From a virus: a stretch of 31,136 bases of DNA. A program made the position numbers and the translations under genes. The stretch is taken from positions 1 to 31,136 of IMG/VR virus record IMGVR_UViG_3300034105_001572; one strand, written 5' to 3'. Position 1 is the first letter of the stretch. The number at the start of each line of letters is the position of its first letter. Below are positions 8,238 to 15,264 of this stretch, piece by piece. The notes beneath the pieces are model-generated. The model was given only the letters and a program-made list of their open reading frames with translations. It was not told the origin of the DNA and did not search any database.

Positions 8238-8636
8238 ATGCAACAACGTGCCGGTCTACTGTTTCTAAGTAAAAACACCAAAAGAATTCTTCTTATTTTA
8301 GAAGATGCTAAATGGACTGTGCCTACATTTGTGAGAAACAGCAGTCTATTAGAAGATGCTGAGCCGTTGTTAAATAATTTTTCAGTGGGTAAAATTTTAC
8401 CCATAGAATTGTATCTCAGTGAGGATCGTGGATTTGAATACGGCACATATATCTGTCTAGTTGATGATGAATTTCTCACAACATCATCTGCTACTATATG
8501 TTGGGCTGCATTGAATCATTTGCCTAAACAATTGCACACAGGTTTAAAAAACACACTGAGTAATACCATAATTCGTACAAAAATTGAAACTATATTGGAG
8601 TTAGAAAATGTCAAGCATACTGCAAAAATCTACTAG
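8238..8636 (+). CDS. Degenerate Nudix-like protein
   Basis: The product is 132 residues and lies 11 nt after gp15 on the same strand. The N-terminal strand AGLLFLSKNTKRILLILED, the motif PIELYLSEDRGFEYGTYICLVDDEF and the C-terminal half CWAALNHLPKQLHTGLKNTLSN follow the layout of small phage Nudix hydrolases (W-x-P, then 'P-x-E-x-[YF]-S-x-D-x-x-F-x-Y-x-T', then 'LPKPLHxGL'). The Nudix box GX5EX7REUXEEXGU, which should follow the VPTF stretch, is not recognisable: residues 31-50 lack the REUXEE glutamates. It may therefore bind nucleotides without cleaving them, or be a phage-specific subfamily. Its end overlaps the next gene by 29 nt. Confidence 0.5.
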   Translation: MQQRAGLLFLSKNTKRILLILEDAKWTVPTFVRNSSLLEDAEPLLNNFSVGKILPIELYLSEDRGFEYGTYICLVDDEFLTTSSATICWAALNHLPKQLHTGLKNTLSNTIIRTKIETILELENVKHTAKIY

Positions 8637-8886
8637 ATTTATCAAAGACTGTGAAAGATATGAATCAGTGATAGCCACCATGCCAGAGGGCAATGTAAAA
8701 AATGAAACTGTGCAATTGTTGCAAAAGTTATCTTATAGCATTAAAAAACTTGATAACATGCATCTAGAAATGATATACTCTAGACAGTTGCCAACTATGG
8801 GCAATGAGATGAAACAAGAAATATCAGATTTACGAAAAAAATTAGAAACTAGAATTAGAGACTGGTCGCAGACTCAGAAAAATTAA
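8608..8886 (+). CDS. Small helical protein of unknown function
   Basis: The product is 92 residues, rich in Lys, Glu, Leu and Met, with no membrane segment or cysteine motif beyond one Cys. The composition predicts mainly alpha helix. A heptad-like LRKKLETRIRDW end suggests a short coiled coil. The start follows a GGAG site (TTGGAGTTAGAAAATG), so the 29-nt overlap with the Nudix-like gene looks genuine. It ends 4 nt inside the convergent tail gene and no terminator separates them. I do not recognise the family. Position suggests a small tail or neck accessory protein, but that is weak. Confidence 0.55.
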   Translation: MSSILQKSTRFIKDCERYESVIATMPEGNVKNETVQLLQKLSYSIKKLDNMHLEMIYSRQLPTMGNEMKQEISDLRKKLETRIRDWSQTQKN

Positions 8887-9704
8887 ATACTAATAAAGTT
8901 TTTAACTACAATAGTACCTACCATAGCAGCATGAACGCTACACTGATATCTGTAGTTGCCGGAAATATCACTTGGAATTTTCCAATACAGTGTACCAGAT
9001 GTTTGTCCTTGAGCAGCTGATTCTATAGTCACCGTGCCTCCTGTAGTAACGTGAATCAATCCAGTGTTATAATTTGTGCCTGTATTATTCTGTATCAAGA
9101 AAGGATGACCAATTACATTGAGATTAAACGCTATGGTAGTACCATTTATTGCATATATTGTAGGGTCGTCGCCTCCGTATTGATCAAATCTGTACGCACT
9201 GGCGCCGTTATTGGTTACATTTAGTCTTGTAATTGCTGGTAGATAAAATTGGTCAATGGTAAGGTCTGCACGATCACTCAGCCCAGTGAACGCTGTAGCG
9301 CCTGCCGATGCAGTACTAGTGATTGTCACAGTATCTGTAGCAGCATTAGTTGTAAGTGTTATACCTGTACCAGCCACTAGTGTTAGCGTATCTGAGGATG
9401 AATCCGCTACCACTGAACTTTGACCAGCTATCGCTATAGTTGCAAAGCTATCAGATGCTGCACCACCTCCAGCAACTGTAGCCCATGTGTTGTCGCCTCT
9501 TAGATATGTAGTAGCATCTCTTGTGCCTGCTGTGCCTAACCTTAAGACCGGAACAGTGCCGCTGTTTAAATTTGTAGCATTTAAGGCGGTAAGATCTGGG
9601 CTGCCGCTAATGACATTCCAAGCAGTGCCGTTATAACGCCACGATTTTTGATCAACGGTGTAGACTTCATCGAGTGTTGGACTGTTAGGAAAATTTATAG
9701 GCAT
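8883..9704 (-). CDS. Tail/fibre protein with C-terminal cupredoxin-like domain
   Basis: The product is 273 residues. Residues 1-35 hold a small 'SWRYNGTAWNVI' structural module. Residues 36-160 are a Thr/Ser/Ala-rich fibre-like region (LVAGTGITLTTNAATDT, beta-helical type). Residues 170-273 form a domain with the four classic type 1 copper ligands: H200 (IGHPF), C255, H258 and M261 in YRYQCSVHAAMVGTIVV. Plastocyanin/azurin-type cupredoxins use just this His...Cys-x2-His-xn-Met arrangement. Such domains recur in structural proteins of marine T4-like phages. Here the domain may bind copper or serve only as a stable beta-sandwich adhesin. A GATAAATA element and AAGAG ribosome site precede the start. 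The virion location is inferred from the fibre-like repeats and the neighbours. Confidence 0.7.
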   Translation of the reverse strand: MPINFPNSPTLDEVYTVDQKSWRYNGTAWNVISGSPDLTALNATNLNSGTVPVLRLGTAGTRDATTYLRGDNTWATVAGGGAASDSFATIAIAGQSSVVADSSSDTLTLVAGTGITLTTNAATDTVTITSTASAGATAFTGLSDRADLTIDQFYLPAITRLNVTNNGASAYRFDQYGGDDPTIYAINGTTIAFNLNVIGHPFLIQNNTGTNYNTGLIHVTTGGTVTIESAAQGQTSGTLYWKIPSDISGNYRYQCSVHAAMVGTIVVKNFISI

Positions 9705-9722
9705 TTTTTAATCTCTTTAAAA

Positions 9723-9730
9723 TATTTATC
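9723..9730 (-). promoter_or_regulatory. Candidate late promoter (GATAAATA) for the cupredoxin-domain tail gene
   Basis: Minus-strand GATAAATA lies 18 nt before the ATG at 9704 and overlaps the stop of the protease gene. The same 8-mer occurs before the gp13-like gene. The predicted start would fall next to the AAGAG ribosome site. Motif evidence only. Confidence 0.4.
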
Positions 9731-11756
9731 AACGACCCAATCTCAGTTTTAGACCACTGGTAATATTGAGATTGGAAAGAATTTTTCTTGACCCTATCCT
9801 AAATCTAGCATCGAATGGTCCTTGATAAAGCACTCGAGCATCGCCGCCTTCGAGACTTTCATAGTCCAGCCAATTGGCTGTATTAGTAGTAGTTGATTCT
9901 GTACCAAAATAAAAATCGGCAGCGTCTTGTGTTTCTAAAGATTGCAGCCATGCTTTGACTTCTACCCAGGTCCAATCTCTATTCCACTCTAACACAGTGG
10001 CTATAAGTCCTGTGGCCACAGGGCAGGCAGCACTAGTTCCACTAAAAGCAGCATCGGTAGCATTTCCAGAATTGTAGCTTAGAGCAGCGTAAGTGTCGGG
10101 TCTTGGCCAATTTGTGCTATAGCCTCTATTAGCTGCCAACGTGCCATCTGCAGGGGCATATACGTCTATGCTGTTTCCCCTATCGCTGTAAGAAACTTTG
10201 GCTTCTTTTGAAGTTTTATAATCATCATCCAATGCACCTATATTGATCACAGGATAAATCACTGTGCCGTTGACATCGGTGTATTTGCCGCCTGCTTGAG
10301 GGAATCCTCTTCTATTTGTTGTGCCAAATACTGCAACGCCAAATTCAGTAAACGTAGAATCGGCCAGGCTTCCGCCATTAGTAGTGGTAATAAAATTGTT
10401 AAAGTCTGGATGACTGCTATTCACTTGTTTTTGATTGCTGTTGCCGGAAGCTGCAACAAAAATTACTCCAGCAGCAATCAATTCATCTTGTGCTGTAGTC
10501 AATGAATTTGTTTTCATTTCACTTTTCCAACGGCCGCTATCGCCCTGTGTGCCCATATGACTCAGCCAATTTATCCCTACTTCAGTAGTATAGGCAGTGT
10601 TACTTGTTGATCTATGAGTGTAATAATAAGTTGATCCGCCGGGATCTTTGTTGGCTCGATAGCCCCAGCTATTGCTTGTTATTGTGGGATTTCTAGTATT
10701 AAAAAGAGGGTTTACTGGCTTTACTGTATGGAATATTTTCATCAGATCGAACCCCTCTTCTATGCCTATCCCTAAGCCTCCGTATAGATCTAATACCCAT
10801 TTATTGGCATTATAAGCCCAGCCTTGTGTCCTACCAAAGGTCAGAGCAGCACAACATGTGCCGTGATCGCCTTCGTTAGATAATGCAGCATTAGTACCAT
10901 TGCAGTTTGCTCTAGTATAATTAGAAGTAACACTCACTGTTCCTGCATTCGCAAACTGTGTGCTGCGTTGGGAACTGGTTGACCACCATGATCTTGCCAC
11001 TGATTCCACAGGAACCGTGGTGCCGTCCCATCTAGTGATTAATCTTGACGCGGCATTAGCATTGAACCAATCTGGATCTATGTAATATGGAGCATCTAGA
11101 ACTAAATCTAATAAATCACAGGTGCCGTTGCCTGGAAGTAAATTACCTCCGACATAGCCACTGGGCTTTGGCACAGCTTCAAACGGACTAGAATCGGACA
11201 AACTATTACTTTGAAATTCTGGGTGCCCAATCCAAGTGCCGTCATCCGCAACTATGACATCTATGTTCTTGCCCGTGCCGTATTGTGGAATGTTGATATT
11301 GACCACTGCATTGTCTGCTAGTGCAGCATCTACCCAGGGATCTAATTTTTGTATGCATCTATAAAGCTGATATCCGGTTCTGTTGACGTCTGACGTATCA
11401 GGAGTGGGGGGCAACGTGTCAGAAACAGAAAATTCTCTGTAATTTTTCACCGAATCTGTATATCTGTTTACTAAATCTGGTCTTACTGAATGCAGTTCGT
11501 CGGGCGGTGGTTTGAATTCAGCGTAGCGTTTATAATCTATGTTAATGAATTTTATTCTTGGATCAGTTTTTAACTGCTCTGCTTCTGCGTCAGTGAGAAG
11601 ATACGTGCCTCGAGTTAAACTGTGCAGTTGATCATCTACGCATTCAATTCCTCGAAAAGGAACAGATTGACTAACATGCCCCGTCGAAATTAGTTCAGCA
11701 TTTAGCTCGTCCCATTCTGCTTCAGTATGAGTTGCTAATTGATAATACTTTTCCAT
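9729..11756 (-). CDS. Subtilisin-like serine protease (peptidase S8 family)
   Basis: The product is 675 residues with a full S8 catalytic set in the right order: D171 (IVADDGTWIGHPEF), H298 (GDHGTCCAAL), oxyanion Asn439 (VAASGNS) and Ser575 (FSGTSAACPVATG). Residues 1-80, including YLLTDAEAEQLKTDP, resemble an inhibitor/propeptide region. No signal peptide is visible. The first catalytic motif has Asp-Asp-Gly instead of Asp-Ser/Thr-Gly. The C-terminal 50 residues (DARFRIGSRKILSNLN) look like a virion attachment tail. It lies between two fibre genes on the same strand, 3 nt after the upstream one. It is therefore likely to be a virion-borne or assembly protease that matures adhesins or degrades host surface protein. 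The protease call is firm; its substrate is unknown. Confidence 0.85.
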   Translation of the reverse strand: MEKYYQLATHTEAEWDELNAELISTGHVSQSVPFRGIECVDDQLHSLTRGTYLLTDAEAEQLKTDPRIKFINIDYKRYAEFKPPPDELHSVRPDLVNRYTDSVKNYREFSVSDTLPPTPDTSDVNRTGYQLYRCIQKLDPWVDAALADNAVVNINIPQYGTGKNIDVIVADDGTWIGHPEFQSNSLSDSSPFEAVPKPSGYVGGNLLPGNGTCDLLDLVLDAPYYIDPDWFNANAASRLITRWDGTTVPVESVARSWWSTSSQRSTQFANAGTVSVTSNYTRANCNGTNAALSNEGDHGTCCAALTFGRTQGWAYNANKWVLDLYGGLGIGIEEGFDLMKIFHTVKPVNPLFNTRNPTITSNSWGYRANKDPGGSTYYYTHRSTSNTAYTTEVGINWLSHMGTQGDSGRWKSEMKTNSLTTAQDELIAAGVIFVAASGNSNQKQVNSSHPDFNNFITTTNGGSLADSTFTEFGVAVFGTTNRRGFPQAGGKYTDVNGTVIYPVINIGALDDDYKTSKEAKVSYSDRGNSIDVYAPADGTLAANRGYSTNWPRPDTYAALSYNSGNATDAAFSGTSAACPVATGLIATVLEWNRDWTWVEVKAWLQSLETQDAADFYFGTESTTTNTANWLDYESLEGGDARVLYQGPFDARFRIGSRKILSNLNITSGLKLRLGR

Positions 11757-11759
11757 AGA

Positions 11760-12806
11760 TTAATGCAGATCTACCCAAACACCTGCTGCTCGAACTTGTA
11801 GCTTATTGGTAGTTGTGTTATAGATAACATCGCCGTTGGCTGCTATCAAAAGATCTCTTTCCCCAGATGTAAAAGACGCCATTTTCAAAGGGCTTGCAGT
11901 TATTTCTACACGGGTACCAGCTGTTAATTGTATTTCACTGTCTGAAAATAGTTCAGGAATACCAGATCCCTGACTTGAAAAATTGCCAGTTAGTACAATG
12001 TCTTTTACAGTTAATTGATTATTCACTGACAAATTCAATGCAACATCAACACTGTTATCTATCACAAGATTATTTTGCACAGTGACATCAGATTCAAAAA
12101 TCACCGCGGGCGTAAATATTATAGCGGAAGAATCCGAAGAGTCTATAGTGGTAACAGCAAAGGTAATATTGCCTGTAGAACCACCACCAATGATTGTGAT
12201 GTTGCCCGAGCCATCGGAGGTTGTAGTAATGCCGCCGGCTCCAGAGAATCGAACTATACTGCCTGATGTAACTGGGTTTAATGTAGAGTCGTCTGCTTCT
12301 ACATTTAATACAAATGTTGCGGCTGATACAGCTGAATTAACAAATGCTGTAGTGGCTAATCCTGCTGTGGCAGGCAGTGCTGCTACTGTGGAATTTACAT
12401 AAGATATTGTGGCTAAATTTGTAATATCAGGATACGGAGATACTGGTTGGATCCATTGACTGCTGGATCCGTCGTTAAAGTAAACATATAGTATACCAGT
12501 ATTAGTGTCTAACCACAAATTTCCGCTAGAAGGAGATACAGGTACACTGCTACCTACTGAAACTGTGGTATTTCCACCACCACTTACTCCTGCTAAATTA
12601 GCTTTGGAAAGAAAGTCTGAGTTAGTAACGTTAGTTAAATCTGCTTTTGCTAAACTTACGCCGCCGACTGTCGATCCGTTGTAAATTCTAAGAGTGTTAG
12701 CTGTTTGATCGTAAAAAACTTCGCCCCTCGATCCTGAATTTCTATTTAAAAATCCAGAATCTCTAGGAATTATTCTTACTGCATCGAATACGGGTATTTT
12801 GGCCAT
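11760..12806 (-). CDS. Short tail-fibre-like virion protein
   Basis: The product is 348 residues, begins MAKIPVFDAVRIIPRD, and is rich in Ser, Thr, Gly, Val and Asn. It contains two short aromatic modules, 'GEVFYDQTANTLRIYNGS' and 'SSGNLWLDTNTGILYVYFND', then repetitive beta-strand segments. A C-terminal 'NGDVIYNTTTNKLQVRAAGVWVDLH' resembles the end of phage fibre and tail-tip proteins. No chaperone or peptidase domain is visible. The start is 12 nt after the HldD-like gene, with no Shine-Dalgarno; an AATAAATA element ends 5 nt before the ATG, as in two other genes here. It probably belongs to the adhesin set that flanks the tailoring island. Its exact fibre position is unknown. Confidence 0.65.
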   Translation of the reverse strand: MAKIPVFDAVRIIPRDSGFLNRNSGSRGEVFYDQTANTLRIYNGSTVGGVSLAKADLTNVTNSDFLSKANLAGVSGGGNTTVSVGSSVPVSPSSGNLWLDTNTGILYVYFNDGSSSQWIQPVSPYPDITNLATISYVNSTVAALPATAGLATTAFVNSAVSAATFVLNVEADDSTLNPVTSGSIVRFSGAGGITTTSDGSGNITIIGGGSTGNITFAVTTIDSSDSSAIIFTPAVIFESDVTVQNNLVIDNSVDVALNLSVNNQLTVKDIVLTGNFSSQGSGIPELFSDSEIQLTAGTRVEITASPLKMASFTSGERDLLIAANGDVIYNTTTNKLQVRAAGVWVDLH

Positions 12807-12811
12807 ACTAT

Positions 12812-12819
12812 TATTTATT
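12812..12819 (-). promoter_or_regulatory. Candidate late promoter (AATAAATA) 5 nt before a fibre gene
   Basis: Minus-strand AATAAATA is followed by five bases and then the ATG at 12806, the same spacing as at 3581 and 5323. It overlaps the stop codon of the HldD-like gene. The implied transcript would begin at the ATG. Motif and spacing only. Confidence 0.3.
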
Positions 12820-13688
12820 TAAATGTAACGCATGTTTGATAGATACTTTATGTATTTTTCAATGCCTGCATTAATTTGAATAAAATTTTCAACATCTACT
12901 CCTGAACTGATTAGTAAATTAGTATCAGCAAGGGTGTTAATTTGATACTGATTTTTAAGATCAGCTGGCATATCTATGAATTTTTTTGTTCCTGACCCTG
13001 TATGATCTATTATTGTATCCGCAATAGTTTCAAAATCTACCCTATTACCAGAGCCTAGATCGTAAATTCCGGGTTGATAATTGTTATACATAAAATGGTA
13101 TATGGTCTTTGCCACGTCCTCTACCCATATAAAATCTCTAAAATAATTCTTACTGTTTTCAAATATTTTTATTTCTCCAGTCTTGTTGAGTTGCTCAAAC
13201 CAGTGTAGAATTGAAGAAGCCATTCTGCCCTTGTGATATTCATTGGGTCCGTATACATTAAACAGTCGAAGAATAACTCCGTCTATTTCATTCTCGCTGA
13301 GTAGTTTGCTAAACGCATATTGATTCATCGGGCCCTGACCATTACCATAAACGGCTGCACTAGAAGTAAAAATAAAAGGTATGTTGCGCTCTTTACAAAA
13401 TGCATTCCACTTTCTTGTTGAGTTAATATTTGAGGCATAAATTGAACTCCAATTTTTTTCTAAAGTGTTCGAATTAGCACCAATATGTATTACTCCGGTG
13501 ATATTTTCATTAATAAAGTCAACATCATCTATTGATAACAGCCTTTTATATTGTTTACCGATTAAATTTTTATATTGATTTTCATAAGGCAAATCATCAA
13601 CTATAAGAATATCAGTTATTTGTTGAGAATTTAAATATTCCAACACCACGCTGCCAATAAAGCCGCCCGCACCTGTTAATACTATCAT
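12819..13688 (-). CDS. hldD: NAD-dependent sugar epimerase, HldD-like (ADP-heptose 6-epimerase type)
   Basis: The product is 289 residues, an extended short-chain dehydrogenase. It has an N-terminal GAGGFIG nucleotide motif (6-12), SS at 109-110 and the catalytic Y124-x3-K128 (YAFSK). It also has RLFNVYGPNEYHKGRMASS, where the 'H-K-G-x-M-A-S' stretch is characteristic of HldD/RfaD. HldD converts ADP-D-glycero- to ADP-L-glycero-D-manno-heptose, the LPS inner-core donor. The start at 13688 gives an ATGA overlap with the upstream kinase stop; ten more in-frame codons upstream are unlikely to be used. The neighbouring kinase and adenylyltransferase supply the earlier steps, which supports HldD over a general epimerase. 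In a phage the product probably feeds the glycosyltransferase at 21724-22707. Confidence 0.75.
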   Translation of the reverse strand: MIVLTGAGGFIGSVVLEYLNSQQITDILIVDDLPYENQYKNLIGKQYKRLLSIDDVDFINENITGVIHIGANSNTLEKNWSSIYASNINSTRKWNAFCKERNIPFIFTSSAAVYGNGQGPMNQYAFSKLLSENEIDGVILRLFNVYGPNEYHKGRMASSILHWFEQLNKTGEIKIFENSKNYFRDFIWVEDVAKTIYHFMYNNYQPGIYDLGSGNRVDFETIADTIIDHTGSGTKKFIDMPADLKNQYQINTLADTNLLISSGVDVENFIQINAGIEKYIKYLSNMRYI

Positions 13689-14443
13689 AAAATTTCTTCT
13701 AATGTTGGAGCATAGCATCCAACGTGTTGAACTGTAACAGCGGCAGCTAGGTTTGCAAAATCCATTGCTCTTGTTATATTTTTAGTGTGTAGGTAATTGT
13801 AGGCTAGTGCAGCAAGAAAAGTATCTCCTGCACCTGTAACGTCTACTACCTCTACTTTTGGTGCCTTGGAACTATACTGCTGATGTATAGCATCTGCACC
13901 ACTAGGACCACGTGTAACAATAAGTCCACTGCATTCACTTTTAATTTTGCTATACTCTAGTTCATTAATTTTAACCCATGCTCCTTGAAAACGATCTAAG
14001 TCTGTTTTCTTTGTATCTACAAATACAGGAATTTTGGTTTTAATCAATTGTTCTATTAGCTCATAGCTAACGGTTCCTTTATTGTAATCACTAATTACAA
14101 TAGCATCGTAGTTGTCTAAATTGTAGTTAATTGTTGCCGGTGTAGAGATTACATCATTGTCAATTCTTACAATCTGTTGTTTACTTCTAATATCAATTAA
14201 TCTAGTCTTTGTACTGTTTTCTCCGTATACAGAATAAACTTTGCACCCTAGGGTTACTAGATTATTACAGACATTGCCGGCCATGCCGGGTCTGCTTTCT
14301 TCGTGACTAAATTTAAATACAGGAACTGGAGCTTCGGGACTAATACGATCAACAGTACCATATTGATATATGTCTGTACAATTATCCCCTATGAGTAATA
14401 TCTTGTATTGCTTTGGTTGTTGAGTATGGTTCAACTCTGTCAT
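13685..14443 (-). CDS. hldE1: PfkB-family heptose-7-phosphate kinase, HldE N-domain-like
   Basis: The product is 252 residues. VDRISPEAPVPVF (32-44) is the hallmark of the HldE/RfaE kinase domain. RPGMAGNVCNNL (51-62) lines the sugar site and DVTGAGDTF (201-209, catalytic D207) is the PfkB signature. The reaction is D-glycero-beta-D-manno-heptose 7-phosphate plus ATP to the 1,7-bisphosphate. In Escherichia coli this domain is about 320 residues and is fused in front of the adenylyltransferase. Here it is a shortened separate gene placed after it, and the first 62 nt overlap the adenylyltransferase gene in another frame. A stop in its own frame just before the ATG excludes a longer start. The shortening lies mostly between residues 70 and 110, so activity needs testing. 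Confidence 0.75.
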   Translation of the reverse strand: MTELNHTQQPKQYKILLIGDNCTDIYQYGTVDRISPEAPVPVFKFSHEESRPGMAGNVCNNLVTLGCKVYSVYGENSTKTRLIDIRSKQQIVRIDNDVISTPATINYNLDNYDAIVISDYNKGTVSYELIEQLIKTKIPVFVDTKKTDLDRFQGAWVKINELEYSKIKSECSGLIVTRGPSGADAIHQQYSSKAPKVEVVDVTGAGDTFLAALAYNYLHTKNITRAMDFANLAAAVTVQHVGCYAPTLEEIL

Positions 14444-14786
14444 AAAATTTTATCTCTTTACAATATTCTGCACCTATTATAGGTCTATCTCGATAGTCAC
14501 TGCCTTTGACCATTACATCGGGTTTAAAATCTTTGATTAGATCTATGAGTTCTTGATCAGTGTTAAAAATTTCTACTCGATCTACAAATTTCAATGCCGA
14601 TAATAAATTTAAACGATCGTATTGTGAATTTATCGGACGACTATTATCTTTCAACTGTTTTACTCTGATATCACTATCTATAGCTACAAGAACAAACGAA
14701 TTAGGATAACATCTTGCATATTCTAAAAGTTTTATATGTCCTAAGTGAACGATATCAAACGTTCCGTTTACAAAAATCTTAGTCAT
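14382..14786 (-). CDS. hldE2: Heptose-1-phosphate adenylyltransferase, HldE C-domain-like
   Basis: The product is 134 residues of the cytidylyltransferase-like fold. It starts MTKIFVNGTFDIVHLGHIKL with the HxGH nucleotide motif (14-17). It continues with the RPINSQYDR segment, VKGSDYRDRPIIGAE (the 'KGxDY...GaE' motif) and a C-terminal YSTTKAIQDI that matches the 'STT' substrate loop. HldE domain II uses ATP to activate heptose 1-phosphate to ADP-heptose. Glycerol-3-phosphate cytidylyltransferases share the fold, but the neighbouring HldE kinase and HldD genes favour the heptose assignment. Gene order is the reverse of the bacterial fusion. The 3' end overlaps the kinase gene by 62 nt and the 5' end overlaps the HAD gene by 8 nt. 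Confidence 0.75.
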   Translation of the reverse strand: MTKIFVNGTFDIVHLGHIKLLEYARCYPNSFVLVAIDSDIRVKQLKDNSRPINSQYDRLNLLSALKFVDRVEIFNTDQELIDLIKDFKPDVMVKGSDYRDRPIIGAEYCKEIKFYDRVEPYSTTKAIQDITHRG

Positions 14787-15264
14787 TTAATAATATATTT
14801 TGAATTTCTTCAAAGTTGTTTTTGTATAGTAAACCAATACCACCAACATTATTCCATTCGTGAATATTGCTGGTACGATCATCGATTAAAATATCGCCTG
14901 GTACGCAATGTGTGTGTTTGTCTTTGCTATACGGACCAAACATAACAGGAATATCTGGGTAGTGTTCTTGTATCCATAATACTTTATCATAAAAAGCCCA
15001 CGAAACGTCATTAGCTTTAGGAACCGCAGTCAAAAACAACAGTTGATATTTGTTCTTTTTGCAATATGTTTTACAAAACTCTACAATTAGATCAGCTTCT
15101 TTTGTTTTTTTTAAATTTCTATAAAGTCTAGGATTTTCTTTTAATACATTCCAATCCTCGTCATCCCATCGATCGTGAACAATCTGTTGTTTATTTAAAA
15201 TTTCGCTAGCATAACCGTTAAAGTCTGCTACAACACCGTCCATGTCTAAGTACAAAGTTGTCAT
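14779..15264 (-). CDS. HAD-superfamily phosphatase (nucleotidase-like)
   Basis: The product is 161 residues. The HAD motif I DMDGVVADF (D7, D9), motif II T79 (LLFLTAVPK), motif III lysine near 114-116 (PYSKDKH) and motif IV DILIDDRTSNIHEW (D128/D129) are all present. The overall pattern resembles 5'(3')-deoxyribonucleotidase-type phage proteins. Placed directly upstream of the heptose adenylyltransferase, it could instead replace GmhB, the heptose bisphosphate phosphatase missing from this cluster. The motifs do not decide between nucleotide and heptose bisphosphate. The ATG overlaps the stop of the cupin gene (TAATG), so the two are co-translated. Confidence 0.65.
   Translation of the reverse strand: MTTLYLDMDGVVADFNGYASEILNKQQIVHDRWDDEDWNVLKENPRLYRNLKKTKEADLIVEFCKTYCKKNKYQLLFLTAVPKANDVSWAFYDKVLWIQEHYPDIPVMFGPYSKDKHTHCVPGDILIDDRTSNIHEWNNVGGIGLLYKNNFEEIQNILLND

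Noticed and set aside
12082-12402. Plus-strand 106-codon frame opposite the fibre gene at 11760-12806.
   Set aside because: Composition mirrors the repetitive Thr/Ser codons on the other strand; no ribosome site or family.
14382-14443. Frameshift error joining the two HldE-like genes.
   Set aside because: Both proteins have complete ends with functional motifs, and a stop in the kinase frame lies just upstream of its ATG; kept as separate genes, with the possibility listed as a finding.
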